A stretch of DNA of 64,000 bases, from NCBI GenBank assembly GCA_022495995.1, contig JAFEMH010001488.1:248001-312000 (forward strand), in the 5' to 3' direction. Each line of letters starts with the position of its first letter. Positions within the stretch are counted from its first letter, which is position 1. This document shows, piece by piece, positions 51,063 to 61,968 of the stretch. The notes beneath the pieces are model-generated. The model ran no database searches. It worked only from the letters and a program-made list of their open reading frames with translations, and was not told the DNA's origin. Position numbers and translations under genes: made by a program. The stretch comes from Adenophora triphylla var. japonica (lineage: Eukaryota; Streptophyta; Magnoliopsida; Asterales; Campanulaceae).

Positions 51063-53069
51063 TGAAATTACCCGGATTCGCGCGAGCGAAGGCGGTTGTC
51101 TTTCGCGGAGGGTTGGTGTCTGAGACCTCGCTTCATGGGAAGGAAAAATGAGGAGTCGCCACGCGGTTTTTGTATTTTGAGCCCAAACATTGAGAAACGG
51201 CTATTGAAAATGGTATCGTTTTTATTGGTAGCAAAAACTTAGGAAAAAGCTTTGAAAACGGGATATTGGCAGCAAAAAAGAGTAAAAAGCTTTGAGTACC
51301 ATAGATTGTTAGGTTCGGAGGTCACGTTACGTTTTGGGTAGAGTATTACGAGATCGCCCGAAACGCCTCGCATGACGAGTCTTTCTACCTTTCTCGAAAA
51401 CGTGTGTGTGTGTGTGTGTTTTGAAATGGGGGCTTGAATGACAAGCTTAATCTTGGTTTGAATGTCAAACGTTGATTAGGTGACTTTGTTTGAAAAGACG
51501 AGCGTTTGAATGACAAACGTCGGTTTTGAGTTGAAATGAGCGTTTGCGTGGCAAACGTCGATTTTGAGTTTGAAATGAGCGTTTGCGTGGCAAACGTCGA
51601 TTTTGAGTTTGAAATGAGCGTTTGCGTGGCAAACGTCGATTTTGAACCGTGCGAGTCATTGTTAACGATTTTTACGGGAAAAATGCGTATTAAATGATTT
51701 TGAGTGTCAAATGGCGGCTTTTAGTTTGAAGATGAGCGTTTGGAGGCCAAACGTCATGTTGCGCATTTTTGAAAGAGAGTTCGACGGACGAACTCCGGTT
51801 TTGAACCGGGCATTACATTGTTAACGATTTTTACGGGAAAAATGCGTATTAAATGATATGCGATCAACGAATCGGGTTGCGACTCGGACTTTGAAAAGTA
51901 AATACTATCACGATCCAAACGGGTCGGACTTTGTAAATGACAGTATTTAAAGCAGTGTCAACGGAATCAAACGATCCGGAATCGTAAATGACGATCAACG
52001 AGGCCAATCGGCTCGGAATTGTAAATGACGATCAACGAGGCCAATCGGCTCGGATTTGTAAATGACAGAAATTAAATGACGATCAACGGATCGATCGATC
52101 CGGAATTGGTAAATGACAGAAAGTAAACGGAACGGGGTCGGAACGCCGTTTTAACCCGTGATTACTTCTCTTACGGAAAGAAGAGGATCGAGGGCTAAAA
52201 CGTATCGGACCCCGATTAGACGGAGCGTCTACATTTTGATAATGTTGTTCGAAAGCGGTTGTAGCGGCGGCGCGTAAGCGAGACGGAACGAGAGATTTAG
52301 AGAGAGGAGTTATACCTATGGCTAGGGTCGACTCCTTTGGCTCGGAAGGTGTGTACGGGACACGGAAAGTAGTTCGAAAGGTTGTTTCGAAGTAGTAAGG
52401 GCGTATTTGATCGAAATACGAAGGTTTCACGCGAATCGAGACGAGACGGGAGCTCGGAAGGGGTGAAAATCGGTTTGGGCCGTGGGGTATGTGAATTTTG
52501 GAGTAAAAAGTTCCTCCTTTTGGCTTTGTGACCATTTCTATTTATAGGTGAAAAATGCGGTAGGAGTCGGACGGACTTTGCACGAATCCGGGGGTTTTGT
52601 GGTATTTTGAGAATTTGAAGGACTTGCTGGCAATTTCAAAAATGTGCACAGGAGTCAGTAGGACTTGGCTTGCAAATCGGGGGTATTTTGGTCTTTTGGC
52701 CTTGATTTGTGATTGAAGAGTGACTAGAGGAGGTGGCATGGCTGCCACGTGCCCTATGAGTCACCAGCCATGTGGGAGTTCGTTCCCCGGTCTCGGTTTT
52801 GTCCGTTTTTTAAAATAACAGTCCGGAAAATGTCCGAAATGCCCCCGGAAAGTGCCGAAAAGTGCGTTTTTCCGGGAAAGACGTACTTTTACGTGTGATG
52901 ACACGTGTTAAGTACGGTTCGACGTCGGGATGCACGGGGCAGTCCCGGGACGTCTCGTTGACACGGCAACGGGGAGTTTGACGAGTTCCGGTTAACCTGG
53001 AGCGGGCTAGTTAACGGATTTCGGTTAACTTTCTGACGGATTTGGACGATCCGGATTTGGGTACTTACA
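51063..53069 (-). repeat. 5' LTR of gypsy A (2,007 bp)
   Basis: The minus strand starts TGTAAGTACCC and ends GGGTAATTTCA. Inside it are a PBS-core copy (TGGCGACTCC at 51161-51152), the 39-base GTTTGCGTGGCAAAC repeats (51497-51650) and a minus-strand TATAAATAG at 52546-52538. Confidence 0.92.
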
Positions 53070-54618
53070 ATGGCAGAGGGGGCATAGGGATGAAGGAATA
53101 ATCTGTCGCGCTGCTAGTTTAGATGCCGTTGGAAGAGCATCTTGAGAGGCCATCCAAACAAAATGAATAAGTCGAAACGTGCATGGTAAAGTCCATAATT
53201 GATGCCACGGAATATGAGCAGATTGGATAACTTGGCAAGATTTAGCGAGAAGCCAGTTGTAAGTGGATCTAACTGAAAATGGCCCTCTCTTATTAGATAT
53301 TCATGAAGGTGTATCCTGTGAGGATGAGAGTGGCCAAGGGAATGCCTGAAGAAGCCAAATAATATATGTTGATAAAAAGGACCTAAGAATGCCCATTTTC
53401 CATGCGAAAGTATCACGATAATCTGAGACAGATTTGGAGAGCCAAGAAGATGGAATTGGGAATTTAGCCATGGTGATCAAAGGGGAAGGGCATAACCAAA
53501 GATCCTTCCAAAATCTCACTTCAATACCATTTTCGATATGCCAACTAATCACTTCTTGAAACAAGTGTAGATGCTCAAGGAGGTGCTTCCATAACCAAGA
53601 GGTGTTTGCCTTAGTAGAGGCCTGAATTAAATTCAAATCACAATAATACTTCCATCTCATAATTGTGGCCCATAGTGAGTTTGGGTGCTGGAAAAGCCTC
53701 CATAATAATTTTAACATAAGAGATTTGTTGAGAATTTGCAAAATTTTCAACCGTAAACCACCTTCATTAAATGGTTTGCAAAGCTTCTTCTAGGAGACAA
53801 GAGGTAATCCACGAGAGGAAATGGAGGATGACCAATAAAATTGTCTCATTATAGTTATATATTTTTGGAGGATTGTTTTAGGTAGAGGGAAAAAAGACAT
53901 ACTATAAACCCGCAGTGATTTGGATGTATCTCTTAGTAAAGTGAGCCGACCGGCTCTAGATAATGTTTTAGCCTGCCATGATGATATTCTGTAGTGGAGC
54001 TTATCGAGGATATTTTGAAATAAGACTTTTGTCACCTGCCCTGTGATTAGGCGGAGGCCCATGTATTTATCTTGGGACGTATGAGACTGAATACCTAGAG
54101 CCAATTTAGTTCCGTGCTTATTGGCTGAAGAGACTTTGGGAGAGAACAATATGGAAGATTTGGTAACATTAATCATTTGCCCAGAAACTTTACAGAAGGA
54201 AGCTATGGTAGAAGAAAGGAGTTGGGCATTTTCCACCGTGTTGCGTAAGAAAAAAAAAGTCATCTGCAAAAGCAAGAGCTGGTATGGGAGGACTATTTTT
54301 GCATATGTTTATCGGCTTCAACCTTTTGGTAATTGCTAAATTATGTAGATGACGTAAAAGAGGATCCAAGACAATGAGAAACAAGTAAGGGAATAATGGG
54401 TCTCCTTGTCGTCGAAGGCGTCTCGATGAACCAAATGGATTACCATGACCATTGATGCAAGATTGGAATGTAGGCGTTGTGACGCACTCCATAACACAAT
54501 TGATCCAAACATTAGGAAAATTATGACTAATGAGAGTTATTTTAAGAAAATTCCAGTTACTCGAACATAGGCTTTTGAAAGGTCAAAGTTAACCGCCATA
54601 TCACCAATAGAGCTCTTG
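53070..54618 (-). pseudogene. LINE piece 2: RT, thumb and zf-RVT
   Basis: The minus strand begins with SSIGDMAVNFDLSKAY at the copia D border, the RT fingers/palm motif. Then come LVHR...GDPLFPYLF, the active site FADDFFFL (in PALAFADDFFF near 54290), and the conserved plant LINE region SSWQAKTLSRAGRLTLL. Next is LWATIMRWKYYCDLNL, and near 53110 the zf-RVT part RLIHFVWMASQDALPT and CPLC. Frames shift several times, so the piece is dead. 54614-54618 is the TCTTG target copy of copia D. Confidence 0.9.
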
Positions 54619-54900
54619 TGTGGAATTAAGTATCCTCAGGCATACGAGAGGGAGAAGAAGCAATATTGAGACTCAAAACTTGAGTCATTCCTCTGGTGGA
54701 GTTATTATTATATAACAATCATTTACATTTACAAGATATCTACATAATCACAATCACGTGAACTAAGGAATGGATATTCTATCTAAGGTAGGAGATTACT
54801 ACTAATATAATCAATGTAAATCTACCTAAATTATACAAATTACAATAACCTTCTTGGAATAGAACGGATCACTTTGTGATCCCGTGATTATCGTTTTACA
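54619..54900 (-). repeat. 3' LTR of copia D (282 bp)
   Basis: Same as 56750-57025 except for a six-base extra CATTTA in the 54720 region and a few substitutions. Confidence 0.95.
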
Positions 54901-55584
54901 CCCCCCCTCAAGCAAAGCGGTACGGAGGCTAGCTGCAGCTTGGACGATAATAATTGTAGACGCGGGCGAGCCAACCCTTTCGTGAATATGTCCGCAAGCT
55001 GGTCGTGCGTAGAAACGTGAGATAATCGAAGAAATCCCCGTTGATGAAGTTCTCGGACAAAGTGATGATCAATCTCAATGTGACGAGTACGAGCATGGAA
55101 CACCGGATTGCGGGACATGTGAAGTGCTGAAATATTATCACAATATAGGTGTGGAGGAGATAAAAATTCACCAAGTTCACGATATAGAAAGGAAAACCAA
55201 CGTAATTCGGCTGTAGTCGTGGCTAAGGCACGATATTCGGCCTCACTACTTGACCGTGCAACTGTCGGTTGTTTCTTTGCAGTCCACGCGACAAGGTTCG
55301 GACCGATAAATACACAAGCCCCTGTAGTAGACCTACGATCATCGTGGGACCCCGCCCAATCTGAGTCCGAGAAAGCCCGAATAGTAGTGTCACGGTGACC
55401 GAGTGAATTTGATGCCGAGAGTGAGAGTACCTTTGATATATCGTAGGATACGTTTGACGGCAATTAGATGGGTGGTCCGTGGGTTGTGCATAAACTGACA
55501 AACTTGATTGACGACAAACGAAATGTCAGTCGAGTCAAAGTGAGGTGCGAAGACCTCCAACCATGCTCCTGTAGGTGGTAACAT
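54888..55584 (-). pseudogene. Copia D RNase H
   Basis: [59 protein letters not shown] and HIEIDHHFVRE are the complete copia RNase H with catalytic D-E-D. The 191-codon stretch is open to its normal stop before the PPT. The join to RT upstream is frameshifted. Confidence 0.92.
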
Positions 55585-56592
55585 CTGTTAGTGGGTCTCC
55601 CTCTAATGCCGAGAGGTGTGTGCCAGGAACAACCGGAGTAGAAGATGGTTCTTGCCTTCCATGTGGAACTTGGCGAGAAGATCGAAGCATATCGTGCTTG
55701 ACAAAGAATAAGAGAGTCAGATGAGTGACTTGTTTCAATGCCAAGGAAGTACCTAGGGTGCCAAGTTTGCGACTTTCAAATTTTGTACAAATGGAATCTA
55801 TCACTTGAGATACTTCATTAGCAGAAAAGCCGGTGATGATAAAATCGTCAACATAGACGAGAATAGCAACAATGGAAGTTTCTGAGTGATGTATAAACGA
55901 GGAGCTATCGGACTTGCTATTAAAGAACCCAATGGAAATTAGAAAGTCATGAAGGCGTTGAAACCAAGCAGGGGAATTTGTTTCAACCCATAAATGGAGC
56001 GATGAAGGCGGCACACGTGATCAGGAAATTCGGGGTGAGAGAACCCCGGTGGTTGGGCCATGTAGACCTCTTCATTAAGAATTCCATTTAAAAATGCATT
56101 CCTTACATCCAACTGTTGAATGGGCCAAGATCGAGAGTGTTCAATGGCAAGGAGAGTGCGGATGGTAGGGGGTTTTACCACGGGGCTAAACGTCTCATCA
56201 TAGTCTACCCCTTCCTGTTGAGTGAACCCTTGAGCTACCAAGCGAGCTTTATGACGTTCAACGGAGCCATCAGATTTTCGCTTGATTTTGAAGATCCACT
56301 TACTACCAACCACGTTCATAGATTTTTGACGTGGAACCAAGGACCACGTACCATTCTTGTGCATTGCATTTAACTCATCTTTCATAGCAAGCTGCCAATG
56401 TGGGTGAGGTGCTGCTTGTTTAAGGGTCTTTGGCTCATAATCCAATGAAGTTGGAGTAGTGGCAGCAAAAGCAGTCAGCATGGGATGGCGAGTGGAATTC
56501 TGAGATTTGTTTGCAAAATCTGCAATAACACGAGGCTTAAAACCAATTGGTGATAAGGGGAGTAGCCCAGGATCTTTATATATTATAGGCAA
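55530..56592 (-). pseudogene. Copia D reverse transcriptase
   Basis: WQLAMKDELNAMHKNGTW, KWIFKIKRKSDGSVERHKAR, QLDVRNAFLNGILNEEVYMA and, after a frame change near 55980, the active site ILVYVDDFIITG. A further shift near 55640 precedes the KVF-type connection. Upstream of 56592 about 150 bases lead directly to the PBS, so translation would need to start within the old pol. Confidence 0.9.
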
Positions 56593-56749
56593 GGTTTGTT
56601 AATTCCCAATGTGGGATAATATCTCTAACACGCCCCCTCACGTGTAGCGGGCTTTGCCAAAGCTTACAACGTGGACTTATCAACCGGGTGGCGCGGAGTA
56701 ACATCGTGGGCCGTTTGGCCTGCACGAGTAAGGACCTGCTTTGATACCA

Positions 56750-57025
56750 TGTGGAATTAAGTATCCTCAGGCATACGAGAGGGAGAAGAAGCAATATTGA
56801 GACTCAAAACTTGAGTCATTCCTCTAGTGGAGTTATTATTATATAACAATCATTTACAAGATATCTACATAATCACAATCACGTAAACTAAGGAATGGAT
56901 ATTCTATCTAAGGTAGGAGATTACTACTAATATAATCAATGTAAATCTACCTAAATTATACAAATTACAATAACCTTCTTGGAATAGAACGGATCACTTT
57001 GTGATCCCGTGATTATCGTTTTACA
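56750..57025 (-). repeat. 5' LTR of copia D (276 bp)
   Basis: TGTGGAATTAAG to TCGTTTTACA, followed by TSD TCTTG at 57026-57030. The PBS TGGTATCAAAGC (minus strand) occupies 56738-56749. Confidence 0.95.
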
Positions 57026-57090
57026 TCTTGTGCTTACGCATGGAGTGTAAAATTTCGTGAGCAATAAGAGTGTTATCCTGTATAAAATCA
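57026..57090 (-). pseudogene. LINE piece 1: RT N-terminal part
   Basis: The minus strand reads FIQDNTLIAHEILHSMRKHK, which in plant LINE RTs comes just before the KxDLxKAYD motif. It joins piece 2 in frame when copia D and one TCTTG copy are removed. Its right edge runs into a 17-base tandem duplication (AAATCAACTTACCAAA, 57084-57120) at the border of copia E. The LINE 5' end should lie beyond copia E, outside the window. Confidence 0.8.
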
Positions 57091-57288
57091 ACTTACCAAA
57101 AAAATCAACTTACCAAAAAATTCCTCTTTGATTCGAAATAGGAAACAACATATTTCTTAGAATAAAGTCCTTTTTACAATAGGACAATATAAATCTTTCC
57201 ATGAAAGTCCCAAAATCAACTTTCCTTTTTTTTATATTGATTTGAAATTAAGGAACCACTTTGTTTCCTAAAAAAGCTCACGCTTTCA
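57090..57288 (-). repeat. Probable 3' LTR of copia E (about 200 bp)
   Basis: After the polypurine tract AGGGGGAGAT the minus strand begins TGAAAGCGTGAGC at 57288. The LTR should end near the LINE border at 57090-57120, but a CA end is not clear. With no second copy in view the length is a guess. It is short for a Sirevirus, so it may be truncated. Confidence 0.45.
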
Positions 57289-59009
57289 ATCTCCCCCTAT
57301 TTTGGACTTTCTGGTCAAAACTAAAGATTTATGATTTGATTATTATGACCAACATTTTCAGATTCGAAAACTCCCCCTGAATGGATGTGTGTGCAGATGT
57401 GTCAACACATCCACACAAAACTGCATAGAACAAGTCAGTACCAAAAATTGCAGTTCAACAAATATAAACTAAAGTCGCCATTCAGCAAATGTATTTAGGG
57501 ATTACATATCAAGACTAAAACTAACAAATAACTAAAATGAATATTAAAAGCAAATACCAAATATCAAAAGCAAACAAACCTGTTGATGTTTCATTCACCA
57601 GTAAGAACAAACATTAAAACTCCCCCTGAGTTTAAGCATCAACTGAAACATCAGCAGCAAAGACAACATGAGAATCATTCTCATCCTTTTTCTTCTTCTC
57701 CCCCTTTTTGACTAGAAAGTGAAGTCACCCATTTCCGGAGATCCACCTTCAAAATCTTCAGGTTTTTGGCATGTGTCTGGGAGGCAATCAGTTGAGCATT
57801 GAGAGCAGTGGAGATGACATCAGCTGCAACAATCTCTGCATCTAGGATTTCCATTGTTCATCAAAAGAAGTTGCAGATGTGTGACAAGATGTGGCCACTC
57901 TGACGCACATCTACAGCTTCAGCTCCATTGATTCTGCAGATTGATTAGATAGACAAAGAGAGAGAAATATATGGTGTGTGTGTGTGTGAGATAAAAATTG
58001 GGGTAGAGGGGAAAGAAACACAATGAAGGATTAAAGAGATGTGACAGATATGGCACGCAATTAAACCTACAACTCCCCCTTTCCAACTGAATTAAGGACT
58101 CCTTCTCCAAAACGGTTTTACACATCCAAAATACCTTAGAAGTCCTCCAACAGCTATAACCTTTAGATATTACCACACACAACAGCCTTCGAAAAAATAG
58201 GGATTAGAATAAATCAAAATTTTGCCAACGTTTTATGGTAACTAAAAATCACTTCAGCCATATCTTTTTCAATAGAATCCCTTTCAAAATTGTCCTTCCT
58301 TTTTAAAAAAGGATTGATACACACCTTTTTCTTTCATGAGAGATATTGAAGATCAAAAACCTATTAAATCAAAGAATAAATTAAGAATGAAAATAAATTA
58401 ACTAGCATATTTACAAAGCATCCTATATGACCTAAAAAATGCAGTATGCCTAGCATGATGCAAACACACAAGTGATGGAAAAATCTCAGCTTATGGATGT
58501 GGTATAGGATGTGAGTCACATTTGGGGACACATTTAGATCACAAAAAGTCAATGAGCAATAATCCAATCTGCACAGCCTCTAGGATGCATCCACCTATTT
58601 TTTGTTGTGGATTTTTGCATTGTGAGTAGCTTTCACTTTTCTTTGATCCCAAAGATAGCCCTTTTTCCCAATGATCTTGTCAAGTTTGATTTAAAGATTT
58701 CTTATGAGAATCACTTGATCACAATGCTATGGCTTCATACTAAGGGTGAAGCAGCTGTTTCTCTCATATATTTTTTTCTTTTATAGCACCCACTGTGAGA
58801 TACCTAGGAAGGTTATATCAAGTCATCAAAAGATGACATGAACAGGAAGTGCTCACAATTAAGTGATAAAAAACAATGTCAAGATGAAGACTCACAAGTG
58901 ACCACACTGAGAAATTTCGTGCTAATGCATGATTTTTTTTAATTTTTTTTCCAGTTAATCTAATTTACAGATGTGTTAGAGGATGTGAGACACATTTGTG
59001 CTCACAACC
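57289..59009 (-). other. Copia E 3' non-coding region with repeated polypurine tracts
   Basis: No envelope-like or other gene seen. Five CTCCCCCT sites on the plus strand (57291, 57371, 57620, 57698, 58073) are AGGGGGAG tracts on the element strand. GATGTG and CACATC words recur (57383-57409, 57866-57914, 58495-58540, 58971-59005). Confidence 0.75.
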
Positions 59010-60571
59010 TTAGATATCACACAAACCAAGAGACTTCCTCAAGGAGAAAAATCTCTCCAAATCTAATGCCTTTGTAAATATATCAGCCAATTGATTTTCA
59101 GTCCCAACAAATTTCAGACACACAATTTTTTGTTCTACAAGATCTCTAATGAAATGATGTCTAATATCAATGTGTTTTGTTCTAGAATGTTGGACATGAT
59201 TTTTAGATATGTCCAAGGCACTTTTGTTATCACAAAAAGCAGTCAAAATTTTGCTATTTAATCCATAATCTTTTAACATTTGATTCATCCAAAGCAGTTG
59301 TGTGCAGCAACTCCCAAGGGAAACATACTCAGCCTCAGCAGTGGATAAGGACACACAATTCTGCTTCCTACTATACCAAGACACAAGGTTATTTCCTAGG
59401 TAGAAACATCCACATGTAGTACTCTTCCTATCATGACTGTTTCCAGCCCAGTCAGAGTCAGTGTATCCAACCAAATTGGTGTTTGTCTCTTTAGAATAAT
59501 GCAACCCTAGGTTCACAGTCCCACTCACATATCTAATGATTCTTTTCAAGGCTTTAAGATGAGACACCTTTGGGTTGGCTTGGTATCTTGCACATAGACA
59601 CACACTATACATAATGTCAGGTCTACTTGCAGTGACATGCTTCTGTACAGGGTTTGATCAACACTCTCACCATCTGAATCATGACATAGCTTTTGGGAAG
59701 ATCCCATTGGTGTTCTTTGATGTGAAGAGTGTTCAAGTTCAAACTTTTTCACAAGATTCTTGGCATACTTAGACTGTGAGATGAACATGCCATCTTTGAA
59801 TTGTTTAATTTGTAGGCCTAAGAAAAAGTTCAACTCACTTACCATACTCATCTCAAATGTAGAAGTCATGCTATCCACAAATTCAGCAAGCATAGGGTCA
59901 GAATTTGACCCAAACACAATATCATCCACATAGATTTGTGCCACAAGAATCTCCTTTTTATTTTTCCTCACAAACAATGTTTTGTAAACCTCACCTCTCT
60001 TGAATCCTAGGTGAAGCAAATGGTCAGTCAACCTACCATACCAAGCTCTAGGAGCTTACTTTAGCCCATACAGAGCTTTCTTTAGCTTATACACATGGTT
60101 AGGATACTTGGAGTCCACAAAGCCTTTAGGTTATTCAATATAGGCTTCCTCATTTAATATCTCATTTAGAAAGGCACTCTTAACATCCATTTGATGAAGA
60201 GTAATCTTGAGGTAACAAGCAATGGCTAACAAAAGCCTAATGGACTCAATCCTTGCAACAGGAGCAAATGTCTCCTCAAAATCAATTCCCTCAATTTGAG
60301 TGTAACCTTGAGCAACTAACCTAGCTTTATTTCTAGTGATCACACCTTGCTCATCAGTTTTGTTCTTGAAAATCCATTTGGTTCCTATGACATTTCCATG
60401 AGAGGGTCTAGGAACAAGAGTCCATACCTCATTCTTTTCAAATTGAATCAATTCATCTTGCATAGCAAGAATCCAGTCAGCATCTTTCAATGCTTCAGCA
60501 ACATTCTTAGGTTCAATTTTTGAAACAAAACAACAAAAACTTACCTGGGAGTATGCTAGGAGAAACTCCAC
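59010..60571 (-). pseudogene. Copia E reverse transcriptase and RNase H
   Basis: RT: WILAMQDELIQFEKNEVWTL, KARLVAQGYTQIEGIDFEET, QMDVKSAFLNEILNEEAYIE. Stops stand at about 60130 (TAA in place of CAA, EQPKGF) and about 60056 (TAA in place of CAA, LKQAP), both C-to-T type. The active site IYVDDIVFGS follows. RNase H: YTDSDWAGNSHDRKSTT, LSTAEAEYVSLG, CDNKSALDIS and RTKHIDIRHHF, ending at the stop at 59010. Shifts near 60560 and 59600. Confidence 0.92.
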
Positions 60572-61968
60572 AAACCAGCCATCTTTCTATAGTCCACTTT
60601 GTCCTTTTGTCTAGTTCTCACTTGAGCATGCACATCTCCCACAACTTGTGAAGTGGGGTGGTTTTTCTGGATTTTAGAAGGAATATCCTTTGATCTATCC
60701 ACACACCCATCCAAATTATCATCTGAAGCAACATCCTGATCAGATTCAGAGGAACTGTCCTCAGTTACAGGATTTTGAGTGGATGTGGGAGCATATGTGA
60801 GATCAGATGTGGATGCAGATGTGTCCACATCCTTGGTTACATCCTTAGCAGGTTCAACTGGTTTTTCTGCACTGGAAGTTTCTATTGGTTCTCCAATACC
60901 TATTTCTGTAATTTTCCAGTCCAGTAAGCAACCTGGAACATCATCCTCAGCAGTCTTGAGGTTAGGATCAAGTGAGTCATCAAAAATAACATTAGCAGAT
61001 TCCATAATGGTCTTAGTTTTGAGATTAAAAACTCTGTAAGCTCTACTATTAGTGGAATAGCCCATGAAAATTGCTTTATCACTTTTTGAATCAAATTTGG
61101 ACAAGTATTCTCTATCACTGGGAGGGTAACAGATGCATCCAAACACATGAAAGTACTTCACTGTGGGTTTCTTTCCAAGAAGGATTTGATATGGAGTGAC
61201 AGTACTACCAATCCTAAGGAACACTCTATTGCCAATGTGACAAGCAGTGTTCAAAGCTTCTGCCCAGAATTTCTTGGACAAGTTTTTAGAACTTAACATG
61301 ATCCTAGCCATTTCTTGCAAAGTTCTATTCTTTCTTTCAGCAATTCCATTCTGTTGTGGAGTGATTGGTGCAGAAAACTCATGGGTGATTCCCTTAGAAT
61401 TGCAAAAATTAGTAAACATTTGGTTCTCATATTCAGTGCCATGGTCAGACCTAATCCTCACAGCCTTAAGACCATAAAGATTTCTAACCCTTTTGTACCA
61501 ATTTTTGAATTCACCAATTGTTTCAGATTTCTCTCTTAAGAAAATTACCCAAGTGTACCTTGAATAATCATCAACACACACAAAGGTATACTTTTTCCTA
61601 CCAAAGCTTTCTACTTCAATAGGTCCCATTAAATCAGTGTGAATCAGCTCCAAACACCTAGAAGTGGAGCACTGTTGGACCTTTTTATGTGATGCTTTTG
61701 TTTTCTTTCCCTTTTGACATGAACCACAGACATCAGGGTTCTTGAAGTTCAGCTTAGGGAGTTCTTTAACAGCTTCAAACCTTTGAAGTTCTTCCAGAGT
61801 TCTACAGCTAACATGCCCTAATTTTTGGTGCCACAGATTGACATCATTAGCTTTTGAGGTTAGGCAAGAAAGATTGTCACCAAATTGGTAACAAATTGTC
61901 AGCAGATCTAGGACCAGTAAACACACATTTATTATCCTTATCAAACACTTCACACAAGTGCTTATCAA
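60556..61968 (-). pseudogene. Copia E integrase
   Basis: The zinc region has LWHQKLGHVS and CGSCQKGK. Catalytic Asp in IHTDLMGPIEVESFG and VRIRSDHGTEYENQMF, Glu in TPQQNGIAERKNRTLQ. A long acidic linker (60560-60980) follows, rich in Ser, Thr and Asp, encoded partly by GATGTG repeats. Open over 470 codons; the N-terminal join to protease is frameshifted near 61890. Confidence 0.93.

Larger units (their letters stand above)
37427..53069 (-). mobile_element. Gypsy element A (15.6 kb), minus strand, left end damaged
   Basis: 5' LTR at 51063-53069, PBS at 51043-51060, then gag, protease and RT remnants reading leftward, tandem repeats, a PPT (GAGGGGCTAAC on the minus strand, 39156-39166) and the 3' LTR at 37427-39155. 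The RT resembles the Tat/Ogre branch. No integrase or RNase H was recognised. The 3' LTR lacks about 300 bases present in the other copy, and no 5-base TSD is visible, so a deletion probably took the left end and some LINE sequence. Confidence 0.88.
54619..57025 (-). mobile_element. Copia element D (2.4 kb, internally deleted), TSD TCTTG
   Basis: LTRs at 56750-57025 (5') and 54619-54900 (3'), both TGTGGAATTAAG to TCGTTTTACA. Flanked by TCTTG (54614-54618, 57026-57030). PPT GAGGGGGGG at 54909-54901. PBS TGGTATCAAAGC right inside the 5' LTR. The interior holds only RT and RNase H; gag, protease and integrase are gone. Confidence 0.95.

Noticed and set aside
57289..59009. Possible envelope-like gene downstream of pol in copia E, as in some Sireviruses
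   Set aside because: Only short ORFs without a signal peptide or coiled-coil and membrane pattern; several stops in each frame.
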